NCBI GenBank assembly: GCA_036244855.1
Contig: BQKZ01001520.1
Location: 82,424-92,465, forward strand
DNA from: Temnopleurus reevesii
Taxonomy: Eukaryota > Echinodermata > Echinoidea > Temnopleuroida > Temnopleuridae
Length of the DNA stretch: 10,042 nucleotides
Direction: 5' to 3'
Below, piece by piece: positions 1 to 5,100 of the stretch (position 1 is its first letter; every line of letters starts with the position of its first letter). Below the pieces are notes generated by a model. That model saw only the letters and a program-made list of their open reading frames with translations. It was not told the origin of the DNA and ran no database searches. The position numbers were made by a program, and so were the translations under genes.

Positions 1-185
1 ACAAGTCACATGACCGCCCTGAGAGCAGAGCAGGAAACCCGAGAGATGTATTGAACCCAAGAAACTGAAACCACGGATGGAAAAACCTATAAACTGAATC
101 CAAATACATCCTTGGGCAGAACAAGAATCTGATAAGGTAAGTCAGATATTCTTACTTATTAAAGTTTGTCTCGCCAGAGACAACA
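1..185. other. Upstream flank, no gene recognised
   Basis: I see no protein-coding frame of note; stop codons interrupt all three forward frames. A consensus splice-donor-like string (AAG|GTAAGT) occurs near 136-143, so the segment could be the end of an unseen upstream exon, but nothing else supports that. A small perfect stem (GTCTC, 4-base loop, GAGAC) lies near 168-181, just before the repeat unit starting at 186. Confidence 0.3.
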
Positions 186-263
186 ACGTTTACAGAACGA
201 GGCATCTCCATACTCGTGGCTGGATACAAAAGTGCATTAGCGCTTAGCACCAGGATTGTTTTC
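186..263 (+). repeat. Left part of interrupted repeat unit (copy A)
   Basis: This 78-bp segment matches 2518-2590 with two small differences: CTCGTGG versus CCGG, and a few bases inside GTGCATTAGC...TTAGCACC. It contains the left arm (219-250) of an inverted repeat whose right arm is now far away at 1688-1713. In the intron 1 copy the two arms are about 45 bp apart. The unit is therefore split here by the insertion at 264-1648. The repeat family is not one I can name. Confidence 0.8.
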
Positions 264-288
264 ATACCTTGAATCATACCTTGAATCG
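264..288 (-). repeat. 12-bp tandem 3' terminus of the retroelement
   Basis: Two adjacent copies of ATACCTTGAATC on the + strand (ATTCAAGGTATG type on the minus strand) form the extreme 3' end of the inserted element and abut the border defined by the empty-site copy. Short tandem 3' termini replace poly(A) in CR1/L2-like retrotransposons. Confidence 0.6.
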
Positions 289-381
289 ATGAGGACATTT
301 AAAGTTTGTTTAGAAACTTGTTTGCCCCTCTCCTCCATACTGGTTCTTTAAAGACTGAAATTGGCTTTGCAGACGTGAAAT

Positions 382-1005
382 TTAGTGACAGCATGGGCAA
401 GAAAAATGTTGGTCTGGGTTATATTTTTTTCTTTTGGATTCCCACGCCTTTTTCAAGTTTGATTTAAAACAGTTGAAAGTAGAACTAGAGACTGAAGCAT
501 CAGGTAGATTATTCCATTCTGTCACAGTTCGATGGGAAAATATGTTCTGTCTCCTTCGGGTAATAGCGCGGGGCTTTTCCATCTTGAATTTATGACTCGT
601 TCGGTAGTCTGACTTAAACTTGAAGAAGCGGGAAGGTTCCAAGTCATCTACTTTATTTACTATTCGGAAAGTTTGAATCAGGTCCGCTCTGTGGCGTCGA
701 TAGGATAATGAAGGCAGTTTTAGCTTGGCCAACCTTTCAGAGTAACTCATCTCGGATAAGCCCGACACTGATAATTTGGTAGCTCTCCTTTGAACCTTCT
801 CAAGCTTGACTTGATCCTTTTTCAAGCATGGGTGCCAAATCTCTGAGCAGTACTCCAAAGATGGACGAACCAGGGACTTGTACAGTAGTTTGAAACTCTT
901 GGGTTCGAGTGAAGAAAAGGTGTGTTTGATGATACCCATTTTCTTATTCCCTGCGGATGCTATTCTGTCAAAATGATGAGAGAATTTGAGTTGATCATCA
1001 AATGT
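382..1005 (-). pseudogene. C-terminal fragment of non-LTR reverse transcriptase (CR1/L2/Rex-like)
   Basis: The frame is open from 1005 down to the TAA at 384-382, about 207 codons. It starts with TFDDQLKFSHHFDRI, the post-catalytic segment in which RTs of this group typically read 'LGV.ID..L.F..H'. Further on are LYKSLVRPSLEYCSEIWHP, LEKVQRRATKL, then TEWNNLP near the end and a CPCCH tail. This order is the thumb/C-terminal region of CR1/Jockey-clade RTs. The catalytic fingers/palm with the YADD box and the endonuclease are absent. A TGA at 1008-1006 closes the frame upstream, which marks a truncation or internal junction. The fragment cannot encode an active enzyme. The last natural stop seems intact, and the 3' UTR runs to 264. 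Confidence 0.85.
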
Positions 1006-1115
1006 TCATCAGGTTTCTCCACATCAGTATCTTTGAGTTTGGATTTAGTAGCTTTAGATTTCTTAGGTTCTTTAGTTGACTTTGACTCCTTGAACAAGTC
1101 CTTTTGGACATCCAT
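960..1115 (-). CDS. Short lysine-rich ORF inside the insertion, unrecognised
   Basis: From the ATG at 1115-1113 this frame gives about 51 residues: MDVQKDLFKESKSTKEPKKSKATKS, then KLKDTDVEKPDEH. It runs into antisense of RT sequence in a different frame and stops at 960. It is rich in K, S, T and E, as many ORF1 proteins or nucleolar proteins are, but I do not recognise it. The open frame extends upstream to 1232 without homology. It could be the start of ORF1 of the same element after an internal deletion, a captured host fragment, or chance. Any fusion with the RT would need a frame change near 1005-1010. Confidence 0.3.
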   Translation of the reverse strand: MDVQKDLFKESKSTKEPKKSKATKSKLKDTDVEKPDEHLMINSNSLIILTE

Positions 1116-1648
1116 TATGCTATGACAATAGGCAACAGTAGCAACAGTAACAGTATTAATAGAAGTTGTAGAACAGAACAGGCTCAACAGGTTTGTCAGA
1201 CAGTTGCAATTTATTACAGGATAAAAATACAAGCAAAAATTGTCAGAAATAATACATAAAACTCACGGCACAGCTACAAATCTAGTTAGTTGCTAAAAAT
1301 CACTTGAAGTTATCAATAAAATGTCGATATTCACCACTACGAAACAGCAGGATGCTTCTTCAGCGACGTAATGAAGATTCCACGTATCCCGTTCGTTTGC
1401 ACGCTAAACTGAAAGCCGATGCGATCTTCGACAAAAAAGCCAAAGTAAAATCCGCGGTAATCAACGAAAGGAAGAAATCTCAGATGACAAAATCCACATT
1501 TTTGTAAAATATGACATTTAAGTCACATATGTATTGCATCAATGTTAAAAAATCGGAAATTTAAAAGGATGAATTTCAAGATAAAAACTTCCAAAAATCA
1601 GAGCTGATAAAATTCACGTCCGCATCGCCACACGTCACACGTCAGATC
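1116..1648. other. 5' part of the insertion, no recognised coding
   Basis: A short plus-strand frame (1304-1507) exists but has no similarity I recognise. On the minus strand this would be the 5' region of the inserted element, starting with CG-containing sequence (repeated ACGTGTGACGTGTG-like words near 1625-1645) unlike the AT-rich surroundings. The higher CG content of 1330-1480 and 1618-1650 also differs from the flanks, which fits a transposon 5' UTR, but this is inference. Confidence 0.35.
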
Positions 1649-1654
1649 GTTTTT

Positions 1655-1888
1655 GTGCGATGAAGCCTGGCCCTAGCCTTTTCTTGGGGTGCTAATGCAC
1701 TTTCTTATCCAGCGGATTTTCATTATCCAAATTTCACCAAATTACATTAAGATTATCAAAATAGGCCTCAAAATTGTTCATTGATAATATTAAAACCTTT
1801 CTCACCTTCAATAATGGCAATCAATTATTGAAAAGTTCAAGGTAAATCATTAATCTCTGGCGTTCGTAAAGTTCGCAAAGTCGCGGTA
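1655..1888 (+). repeat. Right part of repeat unit (copy A)
   Basis: This 234-bp stretch matches 2591-2824 with one mismatch that I can see (T at 1851 versus A in the other copy) and no indels. It contains the right inverted-repeat arm (1688-1713, GGTGCTAATGCAC then TTTCTTATCCAGC). The match stops precisely at GCGGTA, and the next base, 1889, is an N. The near identity means a recent transposition, a recent segmental duplication, gene conversion, or an assembly merge of two haplotypes. Confidence 0.9.
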
Positions 1889-2148
1889 NACTCATTTTAT
1901 AATGGAAAAAGTGATGAACATCAACTTAATGTCAATTGTTTTGAGAGAAAATGAAATCAAAATTAAATATAATATTTTATATTAAATCTATGATGAATTT
2001 CACTAAATTTACCGATTTTCTATATATTTTTAGCACAATACATCATACTACTGTTGAGACATAATGCTAAAAGCGCCTTGATCCGATCTTAAGCAGCCCA
2101 CGTGAAAATTTCAACGAGGAATTCCTATACGTACTACACGCTCGAAAT
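1889..2148 (+). promoter_or_regulatory. Presumed promoter and 5' UTR of the NOC2L orthologue
   Basis: This AT-rich segment lies directly upstream of the proposed start codon. A TATATATTTT string at 2021-2030 and a CACGTG palindrome at 2099-2104 are the only promoter-like words I can point to. The transcription start cannot be fixed from sequence. The N at 1889 marks an unresolved base at the upstream border. No TIR or retroelement tail is visible inside. Confidence 0.4.
2099..2104. promoter_or_regulatory. CACGTG E-box
   Basis: A perfect palindromic CACGTG lies 45 bp before the start codon. Canonical E-boxes of this form bind Myc/Max and USF-type bHLH factors and are common at ribosome-biogenesis gene promoters in animals. 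Use as a regulatory site here is inference; one hexamer can occur by chance. Confidence 0.4.
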
Positions 2149-2192
2149 ATGACGAAAATAAAGCAGAAAAGGAAAGATGGCAACACTAAAAG
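2149..2192 (+). CDS. NOC2L exon 1 (start codon)
   Basis: ATG at 2149 opens MTKIKQKRKDGNTK plus two bases (AG), followed by a perfect donor GTAAGT at 2193. The single T at the start of exon 2 completes AGT (Ser), giving ...NTKS-NLADMSIDDF. Human NOC2L likewise has a short basic stretch immediately before its LAEL.VDEFL segment. No upstream ATG continues this frame in a supported way. I inferred this exon from phase, donor quality and the basic composition; a transcript would settle it. Confidence 0.75.
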
Positions 2193-5100
2193 GTAAGTAT
2201 TTCAGAACAATAGTCTCCCTATCACCAAGAAAGAGGAATTAGAAACACACAGATAAGTTATTCGGTCGTTTACGAGACCTAACATTTTTGAGAATTTCAT
2301 GCCAGACACATAAAGTAACGTGTGGGACTGTAATAATTTAATGATCCTCGGCTATATATATGCCAACTGAAAAAAAAGAAGAAAAAATAAGAAATATCAA
2401 AAGAACAAAAAAATTAAACAAGATACAGAAAACACAGGAGAAAGAAGAATAAAAAAAGGAAATAGGAAAAGAAAAATATTCAGAAAAAATGAAAAGTAAA
2501 AGGAATATATAAAAAACACGTTTACAGAACGAGGCATCTCCATACCGGCTGGATACAAAAGTGCATATGATTAGCACCAGGATTGTTTTCGTGCGATGAA
2601 GCCTGGCCCTAGCCTTTTCTTGGGGTGCTAATGCACTTTCTTATCCAGCGGATTTTCATTATCCAAATTTCACCAAATTACATTAAGATTATCAAAATAG
2701 GCCTCAAAATTGTTCATTGATAATATTAAAACCTTTCTCACCTTCAATAATGGCAATCAATTATTGAAAAGTTCAAGGTAAATCATAAATCTCTGGCGTT
2801 CGTAAAGTTCGCAAAGTCGCGGTATGAATTGAAACTGAAGTTATCACCAAATTTCTGCAATATTCTGCCGGCTTGAAAGCCTTATTTTTTATTGGCTTAT
2901 CATTATGGCAATTTGGAGCTAATTCTCGTTAACAGTCCCTTTTCAGTACTCTGATTGGTCAATTGGGACTGAATGAAGATTTTAACAAATTTGAGTGCTG
3001 GAAGTGGAAGGCGTATTGTCCATAAGTTCATTATTTTATTGATTTCCGAAAAAATATAAACTAATATCCATTAGATGATTCTTTAATAAATATAGATTCA
3101 GTGTGATATAAGTAAATCATGGTTACACTCCAATTCCCGGCGAAATTTTAGCGCAAATTTTTGAAATGCATAGTCATCATTTTTTTTTGCGATCATTGTC
3201 TTCTCCATAGACTTTCCACAAAGATTAGTTTAGCCTTGCAGGGTCTGTGTATATGGGTATAGCCAGAATTTCTGGTGTTTAATAACCGACAGGTGGAGTA
3301 ACCACCCAAGTGAAGCGCCCAAAGCTTTCAGACTACGCAAAGCCTTAACACTAGGTCAGTCAAATTTTTAGACTGAAAATGAACTAATCTGTTTGTTGCC
3401 TTTGTTCTTATTACAGTAACTTGGCAGATATGTCCATAGATGCAGGGAATACATTTTAAGGAGAGTGAGGGCGATTGCTCTCCTCAAGCTCCCCTTAAAT
3501 GCTTTTTGGGGAGTGATTTATTGAGCCCCTTGTAACCCCAATTTTACTACATGAAGACCCAATTCAGCTCCCCTAAAATTCTCCTTGAGAGCATCTAGGA
3601 GAGCTATCTGTAGCTCCCCTGCAAATTATTAAATTTAGTCTCTGTAGATGCTTATCACAGAGATTATACTTTAAAAAGAAGTATCTCAGAAGTAGAGAGT
3701 AAAGCATTCAAGAAGTAATCTTTATCTGCTCATGCTCTTAATAATTCAAATTGTGTTTTTTATTTATTCTACAGTTGTAAAGCGCTACAGCATATATGGT
3801 ACTCTTTGTTTATAATGCTATAATACTATAGAAATAATCTATATTAGTATTACAGATTCTGCTTTTATGCTCAATTTGATGCACTCATAAATAATCTGTT
3901 TGTTCTTATTACAGTAACTTGGCAGATATGTCCATAGATGACTTCATGGCAGAGGATGTAGACTCCGATGAAGAAATAGAAGAAGAGGATGAAGAGGATG
4001 AGGATGAACAAGAATCAGGTGAAAGTAAGCAAAAAGGGTAAGTTTTGTAAGAATATTTCTCATTTGCACTTAAAGCCCGTGTATAGTTTTGGTAAAGATT
4101 AAAGAAATGTGAATTTTGGGGATATATACCATGACATATAGTTTGTATACACATTTCAAGATCATAGCATAATTTTCTACGAGCGAATTCTTTTGAAAAT
4201 TTGAATTTGACCGTATTTAGCGCCCTCTCTTGGTTATAACAATATTTTGCTTCTTATTGGGCATATACAAAATGATTTCCAAGATTTTATTAAAGCATGC
4301 TAAAAAAGAATACATAAAGAATAAATTCTGACATTTTCATCCAATTCTGTTCATGAGAAGCTGTCCTTTATCAAGAAAGAAAATATTGAATTAGCGTCGG
4401 GGGCTACGACGCTAAAATATTTTCCACACTTTAGGTTATAACTTTTCCAAAACTTGTTAATTTTTCGTACAATCTTTTGTACAACATGTTCATGATATCA
4501 TGTTTCTTTTTTATTAGATTTGAAGACAAAATTTGGCGATAAAAATATTGGCTTTTACCAAAACTGTACTTGGGCTTTAATGATGAAAGCTTATCCAGGC
4601 TTGAAATAGGTTTTCAGCAGGGCATCATACGCATACAGTGAAACCTCTTGGTAACTAGGTTCTTGGGACCATGAAAATTATCTTGATATCGGGTTCCACA
4701 CCATATCAGGGTAAAGAAACAAAGAACTATAAAGAGCTGGGACCAATGAAATCACCTTGTTATAACAGGTATCTCGCTATATCCGACCTCTTTATAATGA
4801 GGTTTCACTGTACAAGGCAATTTTGATAAAGGCACTTTCCAGTCCAAGGAAAAACAATAGCAAAAGGTGTAGAAAATCTAGAGAGCACACAACGGCAATC
4901 AAAGAGGGCACCCACAGTAATTGCGTTGGGTGACCAAAGGCTATTTCAAGCACTGGCTTATGCTTTCAACTGGTTATTTGCAATTCTACATGTCTATAAT
5001 ATGTTGACAATCATTTTGTAAAGTGTACAGTAGTTTTTCAAATTGTTTTCTCAAATACAATACATGCTTTCATGTTTGTAAAGGAGCATCGAAAATAAAC

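Larger units (their letters stand above)
264..1648 (-). mobile_element. Non-LTR retroelement insertion, minus strand
   Basis: The bounds come from comparing the filled site (186-1888) with the uninterrupted copy at 2518-2824. GTTTTC (258-263) and GTTTTT (1649-1654) flank the extra DNA and look like a short target-site duplication. Read on the minus strand, the insertion ends next to the left border with two copies of the 12-mer ATTCAAGGTATG, the kind of short tandem 3' end known from CR1-type elements. Its 3' half encodes a reverse transcriptase C-terminus (382-1005). Its 5' half (1009-1648) is not recognisable and may be the 5' UTR and ORF1 start of an internally deleted element, or an unrelated sequence joined during reverse transcription. 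Confidence 0.7.
2193..3914 (+). other. NOC2L intron 1
   Basis: This 1.7-kb intron holds a purine-rich low-complexity tract (about 2368-2515), the uninterrupted copy B of the 307-bp repeat (2518-2824), a small inverted repeat CAGTCCC...GGGACTG (2933-2971), and a duplicate of the exon 2 acceptor with an intervening ~450-bp segment (3385-3891). No open frame in it looks like a gene; the minus frame at 2338-2577 is the antisense of the low-complexity tract. Confidence 0.7.

Noticed and set aside
922..1125. Plus-strand open frame over the RT fragment
   Set aside because: It is the antisense of the RT C-terminus and the lysine-rich minus frame; no homology of its own.
2338..2577. Minus-strand F/I/S-rich frame
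   Set aside because: It is the antisense of a purine-rich low-complexity tract plus the edge of the repeat; not a plausible protein despite its hydrophobic look.
3180..3240. Possible separate upstream exon or promoter in intron 1 (T-rich tract then CTTTCCAC)
   Set aside because: No ATG with a compatible phase and donor follows; exon 1 at 2149 explains the reading frame better.
3909..4154. Minus-strand serine-rich frame
   Set aside because: It is the shadow of the acidic codons of NOC2L exon 2.
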